Assembly (NCBI GenBank): GCA_036346405.1
Contig: CM070553.1
Location: 71,079,686-71,143,685 of the forward strand
Direction of reading: 5' to 3'
Source: Phyllostachys edulis
Lineage: Eukaryota > Streptophyta > Magnoliopsida > Poales > Poaceae
Length of the DNA stretch: 64,000 nucleotides
Shown: positions 1 to 9,059 of the stretch, piece after piece
Layout of the letters: every line of letters begins with the position of its first letter
How positions within the stretch are numbered: position 1 is the first letter of the stretch
Notes under the pieces: generated by a model
Told to the model about the DNA's origin: nothing
The model's input: only the letters and a program-made list of their open reading frames with translations
The model's database searches: none
Position numbers and translations under genes: made by a program

Positions 1-2
1 TC

Positions 3-830
3 TGGCATAGCCTGCAAAAGGCTATGGGAACCCGTCTTACCTTTAGCACAGTATTTCACCCTCAAACTGATGGTCAGACCGAGAGGGTCAACCAAGTTTT
101 GGAAGACATGCTTCGTGCTTGTGTCCTTTCCTATGGGAAGCATTGGGAGAAATGCTTGCCATTCGCCGAGTTTTCTTATAACAACAGCTTTCAGGCCAGT
201 CTCGGCATGGCACCATTTGAGGCCTTATACGGGAGAAAGTGTAGAACCCCGTTGAACTGGTCCGAGACCGGTGAAAGACCTCTCTTTGGCCCGGACTCAA
301 TCAATGAGGCCGAGCGCCAAGTCCAGCTTATTCGTGAGCGTTTGCGCACAACTCAATCCAGGCAAAAGAGCTATGCGGATCGCCGTCGACGTGAGTTGCG
401 TTTTGAGCCTAATGACTTTGTCTATCTCAAAGTCTCTCCTTTGAAGGGCCATCAACGTTTCAGCGTCAAGGGCAAATTGGCTCCTCGATATGTCCGTCCC
501 TACCGCGTCATCGAGAAGAAGGGAGCTGTTGCCTATAAGTTGGAGTTGCCAGCTGCACTTGAGGGGGTACATGATGTTTTCCATGTGTCCCAGCTTAAGA
601 AGTGCCTCCGTGTTCCAACTGAGGAAGCTCCGTTGGAAACTCTCGATGTCCAGGAAGATTTGACCTATCGCGAGCACCCTGTTCGCATACTTGATGAGTC
701 TGAACGAAGGACAAGGAATAAGATCATCAAGTTCCTTAAAGTTCAGTGGTCGAACCATTCTGAGGATGAGGCTACTTGGGAAAGAGAAGATCGTCTGCGT
801 GCGGACTATCCATCTTTCTTTACCGAGTGA
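3..830 (+). CDS. Ty3/Gypsy integrase C-terminal half with chromodomain (partial at window edge)
   Basis: This is the 3' end of the pol gene of a family A retrotransposon. Integrase inserts the element cDNA into host chromatin, and the C-terminal chromodomain directs target choice. The frame is open from position 3 through the stop at 828-830, so the real start lies left of the window. Visible in order: the HPQTDGQTERVNQ segment with the last catalytic Glu of the DDE triad, the PFEALYGRKCRTP motif, a GPY/F-like module (KLAPRYVRPYRV, where the usual GP reads RP), the VFHVSQLKKCL stretch, and a chromodomain-like tail (KVQWSNHSEDEATWE). The tail indicates a chromovirus, most like the Tekay/Del lineage. 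It is followed by a polypurine tract and an LTR. This is the most intact pol fragment of family A here; a second, broken copy lies at 9060-9966. Confidence 0.9.
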   Translation, partial: WHSLQKAMGTRLTFSTVFHPQTDGQTERVNQVLEDMLRACVLSYGKHWEKCLPFAEFSYNNSFQASLGMAPFEALYGRKCRTPLNWSETGERPLFGPDSINEAERQVQLIRERLRTTQSRQKSYADRRRRELRFEPNDFVYLKVSPLKGHQRFSVKGKLAPRYVRPYRVIEKKGAVAYKLELPAALEGVHDVFHVSQLKKCLRVPTEEAPLETLDVQEDLTYREHPVRILDESERRTRNKIIKFLKVQWSNHSEDEATWEREDRLRADYPSFFTE

Positions 831-857
831 GCCAAATCTCGGGACGAGATTTTTGTT

Positions 858-868
858 AGGGGGGGAGA
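858..868 (+). promoter_or_regulatory. Polypurine tract of family A element (plus-strand primer)
   Basis: A purine run AGGGGGGGAGA lies four bases before the TGTAACATCCC start of the LTR. This is the expected place for the plus-strand DNA synthesis primer. The same arrangement recurs at 9993-10002. Confidence 0.85.
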
Positions 869-1435
869 TTTTGTAACATCCCAACTGTATAAACAGGGTT
901 TGTTCAAGTATAATTATATGTGTAGAAATTAAAACTTTTTCTCACATCTTGAAAACCCCTAATCACTCATGTGATTCTTGTCCAAGAGTTGTGTAATCCA
1001 AAAACACAAAGCTCTTGTTGACCAAAAGTCAAACTCATTTTCCAATTGTCTAAATCTTGTGCCAAACATTTGGAATATATTTTCCTTGGTCCCAAATCTG
1101 ATGTGGGACCCCTCTGAAAAACATCATGAGTTATAGAACTTGTTTGATAAATTTTGGAGGTAAACCAAGTCCTTGAACAACCTTCGTGAATTTCCTGAGA
1201 AAAATGCATTGCATAATAACCTCTGGAAATTTTATGTAAGGTTAATCTTAATGTCAGCAAGCTCCAGTTAAAATTGCATAATTTTTGGAGTTGTTTTGCT
1301 ATCCCAAACAATGTTTCAAAGTCTCAGCTGTTTTATAACTCGTTTCAACATGCACTGTTGCTTGGGCTGAGCCACCTTTTCATTTTGGGTTGAACCCAAC
1401 CAAGTCCGGGCTCAACAGACCTCCATTTCCACCTT

Positions 1436-2060
1436 GTTGAGGTCGTAGCCGTTGGATTCAAATCCTACAGCCACGACCTCCTCCTGAAACATTCACAGTG
1501 AGGTCCTCCCACCTACTTGAGGTCACAGCCCTTGGATCCAAGATCCATGGCCATGACCTCCCCTCACTGTTAAACTAAGCAAACCTCCCACCTAAACGAG
1601 GTCGTAGCCGTTGGATCAGATCCAACAGCCCACGACCTCCCCCCTCAAAATATCCAGCGCACAAGACCTCCCCTATCTCGTGTTGTGCACCGTTGGATTA
1701 AAAATCCACGGTCACGACCTCCTCCTTACCTCGTGCGCATCAGACCTCCCCGCGCACGTGAGGTCGTAGCCCTTGGATTTAAATCCAAAGGCCATGACCT
1801 CCCCCTCATGTTCTCAAGTTCATGTGCGGTTAAGACCTCACAGGAGGTCCGCACCGTTGGATGGAGATCCAACGCTTTGGACCTCCTGTCTCATTTTCCC
1901 ACGTGCGTATACACATTAAGGAAATCGTGAGGCCATGACCTCCCCATCCTTGATCGTGTGGCTGGGACCTCCTCCCAGTCATTTAGGCGTAACGGTTCAA
2001 AAATCGCATCCGAGGGCCAGGACCTCCCCGAAGTCTTATCCAACGGTCAAAATGACCTCC
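1436..2060 (+). repeat. Array of imperfect inverted repeats (GAGGTC...GACCTC hairpins) in the A1 U3
   Basis: Repeated units have the form GAGGTCGTAGCCGTTGGAT, a short loop, then ATCCAACAGCCCACGACCTC. The left arm is the reverse complement of the right arm with few mismatches, so each unit can fold into a hairpin of about 40-45 nt. Units are separated by 20-60 nt of diverged sequence. The array lies upstream of the TATA box, so it is in U3. Confidence 0.75.
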
Positions 2061-2305
2061 TGTTCTTCTCCTTCCTTGGTCACGCATGCGGGCCTCGAGC
2101 AAAATGATTTAATGCGGCTTTGTCACATCAGATACCATCTACCACACCCTTGTCGACCCGCATTAATTGCTTTGCTCGACTTTCCGCCTCCATCAGCACA
2201 AAGTCAGTCCCCCTATGAACTTTACATCATGTCCAAACCCTAGACCAGCCATGGGCCAAGCTCACCATGAGCTTAACCCGGGGTCTATGACCTCCTGTGC
2301 CCTAG

Positions 2306-2312
2306 TATAAAG
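2306..2312 (+). promoter_or_regulatory. TATA box of the A1 LTR
   Basis: TATAAAG lies after GTGCCCTAG and is conserved in place in the other family A LTRs (TATAAAA at 11539, TATAAAG at 58677, TATAAAA on the minus strand at 55155; GATAAAA at 49186). The start of transcription is therefore expected near 2335-2345, which sets the U3/R border. Confidence 0.65.
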
Positions 2313-2539
2313 CCTCCCCCACGGTTTCTTTGGCTTCCTTTGCACACCATTATCCCCTTGCTTGCACCCCTGTGCTTGTGAGCTCTAAACCACCAAAGCT
2401 CTCCTTGGCATGCTGTTCTTTGGAGCTTGAAGCTCCTCGGTGGACAAGGGTCCCTGAGTTTTCCTCCTTTTCTCCTTGCTTCCATTTGTGCCCTACCCTC
2501 TGGGACCAAGTCCTAACTTGATTTGTTGGGCATTTGCAG

Positions 2540-2646
2540 AGGGGGACAAAGTGGAGCTTGGAGCTGAAGCTTTGGCCGTGGAGCACCCTTCCTCCCCGGC
2601 ACCGGTCCTTCCATCCTCGACCTCCTCAGCACCGCGGGACCTCCAG
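2540..2646 (+). other. Possible upstream leader exon of the A1 LTR transcript
   Basis: The block is bounded by an acceptor-like GGGCATTTGCAG and a donor-like CTCCAG|GTAAAC. It has an open frame including DKVELGAEALAVEH. Related blocks with similar borders occur in the other family A LTRs (near 49420, 58935, and minus near 54830-54940), but their frames carry stops or indels. Its phase does not join simply to the exon at 4239, so it may be untranslated leader. Weak call. Confidence 0.25.
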
Positions 2647-3159
2647 GTAAACCTCCTGATAGTCCCAGCTCTTTGGGCACACGATGTATGTCTTCTGCGG
2701 AGCTTTTGTTGAGCACACGCTGAATGTCGCGGAGCTTCCTTTTGCATTTTGGATTTTGGCAGTGCTTGCCTTCGTTGTCCTCTCCGGCTCGCCGGCGTTC
2801 AAGTCCGTCGCCGCCGTTGAGAGGAGGTCCATTGGGTGCGCATGGTTATTGCGGACCCAACGGTACCATTGGATGTCGCCGGTGAGGTCTGTATCGCCGG
2901 CGATGACCACATCTTTGAGCTCGGGTCTCTGTCGGACAAATCGGCGGCGCTGTTGTCGTTTTAGGACAAAGATCCACCGCGTTAATGCGCTCATCATTTG
3001 CTCAAATCATTATAATCATTAGCGTCTCTTAAATGCATTTAATCCTCCCCTTGCGCGCAATTAAGACCTCTCGCGCGCGGACCTCCTCGTTGTCCCGCGC
3101 GCATTAATCTCTTGTCCAAGCACGTGCGTGCGCGCAAGCACGTGGTCGTGAGCTCTGGG

Positions 3160-3480
3160 ACGTCCATGACCTCCTCCGAGGAGATCTGGAACGTCCAAGA
3201 CCTCCCCCTTGCGCTATCGTGGCCGTCCAGGACCTCCCCTGTGAGGTCTTGACGAGGTAGATCTTCCTTGGGGAGATCTTGGTAGTTTAGATCTTCCTTT
3301 GGAAGATCTCAACCGTTGAGGACCTCCCTCGTTAGATCTGGTCCGTCCCGGACCTCCCCCCATCGTTGTGGTCCGTTGGATTCCCCATCTACGGCCACGA
3401 CCTGCCCTCACCTCGCGCATGTGCGTTGTTCTCCTGGGAGGTCTTGAGCCGTTAGATCTGAGATCTGTGGCTCACGTCCT
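3160..3480 (+). repeat. GATCT/GACCTCC repeat cluster downstream of the A1 promoter
   Basis: Short alternating motifs such as GGAGATCTTG, TAGATCTTCC and GAGGACCTCCC recur every 25-35 nt and form overlapping inverted repeats. Equivalent clusters lie at 12340-12690, 50020-50345 and 59500-59825, and on the minus strand at 54000-54320. Confidence 0.55.
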
Positions 3481-4238
3481 CCCATGTCCTTGTGGGTTTA
3501 AGAAATTCCAGTGAACTCTTAAGTGTAAACTAAAATAAGGTATAAACTTTAGAATTCCATATCTTTTTCATTTCAAATCCAAATGAGGTCATTCAAATAG
3601 TGTTAGCTCTGTCTTGAACTTGACTTTAATCCAAAAATGATTGTAAGTTGAGTTCAGCTCCAGAGCACAGTTTTGCCATTAGATTTTAAAACTCACTTTA
3701 AATATACACTCAAAATAATGTCTAACTTGTAAAATACATAATTAATGCTCTGTAGATTATTTTTGAGTGAATCCAACTTTGTTGGTTTCCTCTATTAATG
3801 AACTCACTAAGAAAGTTAGTTTTGAGCATGTTGCTGTTACGAAAATGAGGACTTGTGCATTATAATTTTGTTCAAGTTCTTGTTTTTGAAAAATGGTAGA
3901 AGGTGCAATATAGCTCCAAATGAGATGAACTCAATTGTGTTATTCATCTCATGAGGTGCTGGTTTTATAGTAAAAATCTCAGCGTCACCTCTTTTCTAGA
4001 AAATGTTGCCTCATAATTAAATTAGTGAATAGTGCAGTTTGGTATTTTTAGGCTGAGCAGAATTGATTTCATCATATCTTTTGCATTAAGAATCCAAATC
4101 AATTGGTTCGTGTTGCTAAATTCATGATAAATCATTGTCTTGCTGCTGTAAAATTTTCATATCAGTCGGAGAAGTTTCTCTGTTGCGTCTTTTTGGTTTT
4201 TCGTTGTTCTTATCGGTTCTTTATTGCTTTTCCGCTAG

Positions 4239-4301
4239 GCTTCGACATTTGTGGTGATCCCGTGAGCGATCCTCAGCAACAATTTGACCAGCAACAGCAA
4301 G
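4239..4301 (+). CDS. Candidate LTR small-gene exon 2 (family A, copy A1)
   Basis: The exon is 63 nt, preceded by a pyrimidine-rich acceptor (TTTTCCGCTAG) and followed by a GC donor (CAAG|GCAAGC). Two bases complete a split codon, and then the frame reads FDICGDPVSD followed by a Gln-rich end. The exon ends one base into a codon, so both flanking introns are phase 1. The same length class and phase occur in families B (18028), C (37627, 62702) and D (41858). The frame is also open upstream as a Phe/Leu/Cys-rich stretch, so the exon may be longer. Function unknown. It is not a known gag or pol domain. Confidence 0.45.
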
Positions 4302-5055
4302 GCAAGCAGTTTGATCATTTCCATCATTGTCCCATTACTTTAAAGCTTAATATATTGTTTTACTTATATGTATGCATGCTACTTTGTGTTAAAATATCGC
4401 TAGCAATCCTATAGTTGCATAATCTGTAGGAATTGTTTATCCTCTACTACCCATGAGCCTAGGTTATTTGCTGTGGTTTGAGCTCGTTGGATGAGCTCTT
4501 ATCACTTAGTAGTTTCGATTTAAATGGCTTAGACATGCTTAGTTTTCGGTAGTAATGGGCGATCATCGACTTAGTCGATGGTCTTGATCACTCAAAACTG
4601 ATTATTACTCCTATATGTCCAGCACTTGTGCTTTGATTAATTGTAAAATCAAAACTGAAAATAAAAGATTGATTTAGACTTGGGTATATTGGATGGATGG
4701 TGTGGTTTTTGGATGTGGTGGTATGCCCGAGTCAACAAGGACCGAATTCTTGCGCCATTGATCCAAGCAAATTATGCGTGCTAACCACACGAGGGGATAT
4801 GGGACCTCTCTTGACTAAGTACTTTGGGCGGTGCTAATTGGGGTCGCTTTCGGTTGGTGTGTTTTAAAGGTAAAATGTGTGTGTGTGTGGTGTGGGAATG
4901 GAGCGTTGGCGGGCAAGTTAGGTCTGTCTATTGTGTCCTTATCCCGTGGGTTGTCTTGGTCGAAATTAGCACTCGTCCATTGGAAATGTCTCGTAGGACT
5001 TAGCCGTGCCGGCATACCTTTGGTAGTGTGCTTAAAGGAAAGGCGGTCTGACATG

Positions 5056-5120
5056 TGGGTACATTGGTACACCCCTGCAGGGTTAAAACTATTCGAATAG
5101 CCTGGTCCTAGGTTATGGAC
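5056..5120 (+). other. Conserved palindrome triad P1 in the A1 LTR
   Basis: Three adjacent palindromic elements are visible: ACCCCTGCAGGGT, CTATTCGAATAG (5089-5100, a perfect 12-bp palindrome) and GTCC...GGAC (5105-5120). The same order and spacing occur in families B, C, D and E, which share little else at this level. Confidence 0.6.
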
Positions 5121-5437
5121 ACGCTTGGTTATTTCCCGTAAGAATTAGACTACAACCTTTAATTAAAACTTGGCATGGTTGGTATGAACGGGGAGTTCGT
5201 GCTATTGTTGTGGTGACTATTGGATTAGTCACTTCCAGGTTGATCCTGTTGTTGTTACTATGTTATTATCTCGTTGTTATTTCAACAATTAAAATGCTTT
5301 GCCAAATTGCCTTCAATCTATTATGTTATTGCAAATGAAACTTGCTTTATGCTAAAATGAGTCCAAAGCCTCATCCACTTAAATAAAGCTTGCATGTAGC
5401 TATTTATAGTTCTGTTATCTCACACGTAAGTCTTGCG

Positions 5438-5454
5438 GAGTACTTTATGTACTC
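5438..5454 (+). other. Conserved hairpin P2 (GAGTAC...GTACTC) in the A1 LTR
   Basis: GAGTACTTTATGTACTC forms a 6-bp stem. It lies about 45 nt before the acceptor of the last LTR exon. Other copies keep the stem but change the loop and lengthen the stem by paired changes (for example at 52279 and 61762). Confidence 0.6.
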
Positions 5455-5498
5455 ATCTGGCCCGGGGTTGTGGCATTTTTTGTGGCTTTTGTTGCGAG

Positions 5499-5554
5499 AG
5501 GAAGAAGGTGAGCTCCAAGAGCCTCACTTTTGTGCCATGTGTTGCGCTTCTTGA
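5499..5554 (+). CDS. Candidate LTR small-gene last exon (family A, copy A1)
   Basis: The exon follows TTTTGTTGCGAG. With one base from exon 2 it reads an acidic start EEGELQEP, then HFCAMCC, and stops at 5552-5554. The minus-strand family A copy (47003-47067) has the same frame but a later stop, so this copy has probably lost two bases near its end. A CxxC motif (C-A-M-C) is shared with that copy. Function unknown. Confidence 0.4.
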
Positions 5555-6142
5555 CGACTAGCTTGGCGGTCCCACGATGCCTAGGGGTTAAGGCACACTG
5601 ATTGGCTTTGTGTTATAGCCATCTTTATGGCACTTTTGCTTCCGCTATTGTCATAGTAGTACTTGTTGTTATTTGGCCAGAAGGCCCCTCTTTTGTAATA
5701 ACCTATTCCTTATTAATATTAACTTCTGGTTTGTTGCTTTTGTACTATGTGTTGTATGGAATTGATACATTCTTTTGTTGTGAGGTATGTATACTTGATT
5801 CAGGGAGTATACATCTCTCGAGACCTGGTTTATTTGGTTGATAATACTAGGGTCAATTGGATGACTAAGTATTATGAGCTTAATAAATCCGGGTGCTCAC
5901 ATTCATGCTATTGTTGTGGTGACTTGGGTTAGTCACTTCCAAGTTGATCTTGTTGTTGTTACTATGTTATTATCTCGTTGTTATTTCAACAATTAAAAAT
6001 GCTTTGCCAAATTGCCTTCAATCTATTATGTTATTGCAAATGAAACTTGCTTTATGCTAAAATGAGTCCAAAGCCTCATCCACTTAAATAAAGCTTGCAT
6101 GTAGCGAAATTATAGTTCTGTTATCTCACACGTCAGTCTTGC

Positions 6143-6160
6143 GAGTACATTTTTGTACTC
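6143..6160 (+). other. Hairpin P2 in the A2 5' LTR remnant
   Basis: GAGTACATTTTTGTACTC has the same stem as P2 at 5438 with a different loop, about 30 nt before the acceptor TTGTTGCAG at 6189. Confidence 0.55.
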
Positions 6161-6189
6161 ATTTGCTTTGCTTAACAACTTTGTTGCAG

Positions 6190-6251
6190 AGGAGGTAGAG
6201 CCCAAAGGGCTTTACTTTTGTGAGCTGTGCGGTGGTTGGGAAAGCGACTAG
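6190..6251 (+). CDS. Candidate LTR small-gene last exon (A2 5' LTR remnant)
   Basis: The exon is 62 nt after a clear acceptor TTTGTTGCAG. In the shared phase it reads acidic EVEPKG, then YFCELCGGWESD and a TAG at 6249-6251. The CxxC motif (C-E-L-C) parallels C-A-M-C of the other family A copies. Its exon 2 is missing because this LTR is truncated. Confidence 0.4.
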
Positions 6252-6589
6252 CTTGGCGGTCCTGGCGATTGCCTTGTGGGCTAAGGCACACTGGTTGGCT
6301 CTTATTTTGGGCCATCTTTATGGCACTTTTGCTTCCGCTGTGTATTCTTGTAGACTTGTTGTTATTTGGCCGGTCGGCCCCTCTTTTGTAATAACCTAAT
6401 ATTAACTTCTGGTTTGTTGCTTATGTACTATGTGTTGTATGGAATTGATACATTCTTTTGTTGTGAGGTATGTATACTGCATTCTGGGAAGTATACATCT
6501 CTCGAGACCGGGTTTATCTGGTTGATAATACTAGGGTCAATTGGATGACTAAGTATTATGAGCCTAATAAATCGGGGTCTCACAAAAGT

Positions 6590-6602
6590 TGGTATCAGAG
6601 CC
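6590..6602 (+). promoter_or_regulatory. Primer-binding site, initiator-tRNA-Met type
   Basis: TGGTATCAGAGCC lies five bases after the LTR end. It matches the usual plant Ty3/Gypsy site complementary to the 3' end of initiator methionine tRNA. Confidence 0.9.
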
Positions 6603-7479
6603 ATCCTGACCGTAGTAACCCAAGCTTGGTCGTTATTGGGATATTTTGGAAAACCTATTTTCACAATATCAAATGGTTTATGAAAGCTTAAGTAAAGTCT
6701 CTTCTTTTACTCCTTACCTATCTTAGTGTTCTTCTCTCATCTTGTTCTAATTGAGTTTTAAAAGTTGTTTTCCTTTCCTCCTCTCAAAAGATAGACCCAA
6801 TTAAACGATAACACCGGGTTTTGGGGAATCAATGAGTTTGGCAAATTGAAGTGTTAGCTACCCATTTACAAGGTTTTGAAGCTTCGAATGGCCAATTTCG
6901 ATTTGGAAGCTTGGATGCAAAATCTGGACAGCAAGCGTCAATTTCGGACAGCAAGCTCAAAGGTTCTAAATAGGGTAGAAAATGAGAGGTTAATCAACTA
7001 AAACTTGTGGGAATGAAAGGGTAAGACATGATAATAGTTAGCTAAGTATCTAACACCTATTCTCTTGGTTTTACCTTGCTTTTGAGTAGTGTTAGAAATT
7101 GGAGTGGTGTGCTGAAATTTTATCTTCTCAACCAATTACTCGTTCATTCAATACAAGTTAGTTGTGTTGGGAAGTTGGCCTTTAATCTTATGTCTTCCTT
7201 GCTGTTTTGGAGTCATTTTGGAAGCTTTTAAAGTGCATTTCCTTGCTGTTTTTGCTTCTCCTTTATTATGCTCCCTATAACTTCTTTTATTACGCTTGTT
7301 TCATTAGTTTACATTTACTATCATCTAATCCATTATTAACTTCGGTAGGGATCTGTACTATCTATTTTGTTGGCTTTCGTTTAGGGTGATGTTCCGTTCC
7401 CCTAGTCGTTGGCATCCCTTTTCGCTTTCTTCAACTTCTAGTCCTTGGGTTTCGTGTTAACCCATCTCTTCGTAGCAGG
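6603..7479 (+). other. Untranslated leader of the A2 internal region
   Basis: About 880 bp of AT-rich sequence lies between the primer-binding site and the first gag ATG. I see no coding signal in it. Its first 390 bp are duplicated at 14454-14834. Confidence 0.6.
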
Positions 7480-8345
7480 ATGTCTGAACAGTCCAGTAGC
7501 GGACTAGGTCGACAAAATTCGGTGGGACGAAATTCTCCTAGCTCCAACTATCCGCACAAGACTTGTGTTTACTCCGCTCGCAAGTGTTTGGATTGTGGCC
7601 CTATTGTTCTACTGGCGGCGATCGCCTCCTTTTTGCCTTGGCTGTGGTGAAGAGGGGCATTTCGCCGAAGATTGCGAACTAGGAAGAGTCAAGGTGTGTC
7701 GGCGTTGTGGTGAGGAAGGACACTACAGCAACCAGTGTACCACATCCTGTCCAAACTGTGACAAAGACCACTTACCCGGAGATTGTCTGGCTGCCAAAGT
7801 TACTTGTTTCCTCTGCGTGGGAAGCGATCACTATCCCAAGGAGTGTAGCTTGAACCTGGTGATTGCCAAGTCATTGGGCTAGCGATCGCTTTTTCTTGGT
7901 CATCTGCAAGCATTGCAATCGCCAATGCCTCCAAATCGAGAAAGTTCTTGGGTGATTTGTCTGAGGAGTTGCGGGACAAATTACCAGTCCATGCCTTCCC
8001 CGACTTTCAGCTTGTGGCTGAAAATCCTGTTGTTGCTATGGGCAGAAAGAGAAAGTCAGAGGATCGTCGCAGGTGTCAAGAGAGGACTCAGGGTGACTCC
8101 AGCAAGGTCGCCGGTGTCACTTGTTTCTTCTGCAATCTCAAGGGCCATTATGCTAATAATTGTCCTAAAAGCTTCTGACAACCCCTCGTCGCTTCGCAGT
8201 CCGTGCCTCCATCACGTGCACTGCGCGAGTCGACAAGGTGGTCCCCGCAAATCGATGCGGGATCACTTGTTTCTTTTGTAGCAAGAAGGGCACTACGCCA
8301 ACAATTGCCCTTTGAAGCGACAAAAGATCGTTTGTAATCGATCAA
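7480..8345 (+). pseudogene. gag remnant with six CCHC zinc knuckles (family A)
   Basis: Gag binds element RNA and forms the particle. The probable start is ATG 7480 (MSEQSSSGLGRQNSVGRNS). A frame change near 7560-7570 leads into a frame with four zinc knuckles in a row: CLGCGEEGHFAEDC, CRRCGEEGHYSNQC, a short one CPNCDKDHLPGDC, and CFLCVGSDHYPKEC (about 7634-7846). After another frame change two more follow: CFFCNLKGHYANNC (8122-8163) and a near twin with SKKGHYANNC (8268-8308). All CCHC residues are present. No capsid domain is visible between the start and the knuckles, so that part seems deleted. Most Ty3/Gypsy Gag proteins have one or two knuckles, so six is unusual. The reading frame is broken, so it is not functional as written. 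Confidence 0.7.
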
Positions 8346-8399
8346 CTCCATCTCGGTGAGAAAGCTCGAGGCACTGGCGTCGTGTTAGGTGCGCTTCTC

Positions 8400-8640
8400 G
8401 CTAACTCTTGCGGGATATTATTTTATTCGATTCAGGAGTGCCTCATTTCCTTGTATCTCCATCTTTTATCATTGTTGGTGATCCTGATTTCACTCTTTTA
8501 TCCGGTGCTCGGCACCACTCGGTTTCAAAAAGGTCTACTAGTCTACCCCGAACCCCTAAGAAAAATGATGCCATCTGGGTTGCATCGATCGTTTGACTAA
8601 AGTGGCACGTTTCCGTCCCTTTACATTTTAAAGGCATCAC
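8400..8640 (+). pseudogene. Protease active site fused to an integrase core fragment (family A)
   Basis: An open stretch shows the aspartic protease motif (LFDSGVPHFL, near 8412-8445) and then, after about 100 bp, LPRTPKKNDAIWV and, in another frame, DRLTKVARF. The latter two belong to the integrase core. Reverse transcriptase and RNase H, about 2 kb in complete relatives, are missing between them, so this is an internal deletion product. Confidence 0.6.
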
Positions 8641-8689
8641 ATACCTGTTGTTGCCTCAAACCTTCGTGGCCTAAATGGCCATAATCCTT

Positions 8690-9010
8690 TGTAAGAGACT
8701 AGCTGCAGAGGGATGACTTCGTATAGCTAGTTAACCGACCAAGGTCTCGTTTGTTAGTGGAGTAACCAGACAAATTGCTCCACCAACTAAGAACGACCTT
8801 AGTCCCTTTAAGATAGCTAGCTGCGGAGGGATGACTCCGTAAAGCTAGTTAGCAGGCTGAGATCCCGTTGTTACTGGAATTAACCAAATAAATCACTCCA
8901 GAATTAACCAGACAAGTTGTTCCGGAATTAACCAGACAAGTTGTTCCGGAATTAACCAGACAAATCATTCCACCAACTAACAACGGCCATGCACCACCAA
9001 CCATCGAATC
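8690..9010 (+). repeat. Unidentified tandem repeat block interrupting the A2 integrase
   Basis: Two diverged copies of a roughly 130-bp unit containing AGCTAGCTGCGGAGGGATGA and AAAGCTAGTTA (8697-8760 and 8810-8880 regions) are followed by three short units GAATTAACCAGACAAGTTGT-like (about 22 bp each, 8900-8970). It separates the first and second halves of the integrase core. I do not recognise the sequence. Confidence 0.5.
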
Positions 9011-9059
9011 AAGAACAAGCTCTCAGTCTGTCAAAAATAACCTTCTTGTAGGTTTTCCA

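Larger units (their letters stand above)
872..5901 (+). mobile_element. Family A LTR, copy A1 (3' LTR of the element at the left edge)
   Basis: The LTR starts TGTAACATCCCAA directly after the polypurine tract and ends ...GTGCTCACA at 5901, about 5.0 kb. In order it holds an AT-rich start, a long array of GAGGTC...GACCTC inverted repeats, a TATA box at 2306, a GC-rich leader, an AT-rich intron-like stretch (about 3490-4238), a small exon (4239-4301), a GC-AG intron with palindromic modules (5056-5120, 5438-5454), a last exon (5499-5554) and a T-rich 3' part with TTTTGTAATAACC that suits plant polyadenylation. It is joined at 5901/5902 to the 3' part of another family A LTR. Four further copies are in the window (10006, 46662 minus, 47479, 57077). 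Confidence 0.85.
5902..6584 (+). mobile_element. Truncated family A LTR (3' part only), 5' LTR remnant of the A2 element
   Basis: At 5901/5902 one LTR end is followed directly by the interior of a second LTR (TTCATGCTATTGTTGTGG...), which then runs to ...GGGTCTCACA at 6584 and a primer-binding site. The roughly 690-bp stretch repeats the end of the previous LTR (about 5205-5901) with clear divergence, so it comes from a different copy and is not a simple recent duplication. Confidence 0.8.

Noticed and set aside
1436..2060. CRISPR-like array
   Set aside because: Units are variable palindromes without constant repeats and unique spacers, in a eukaryotic LTR.
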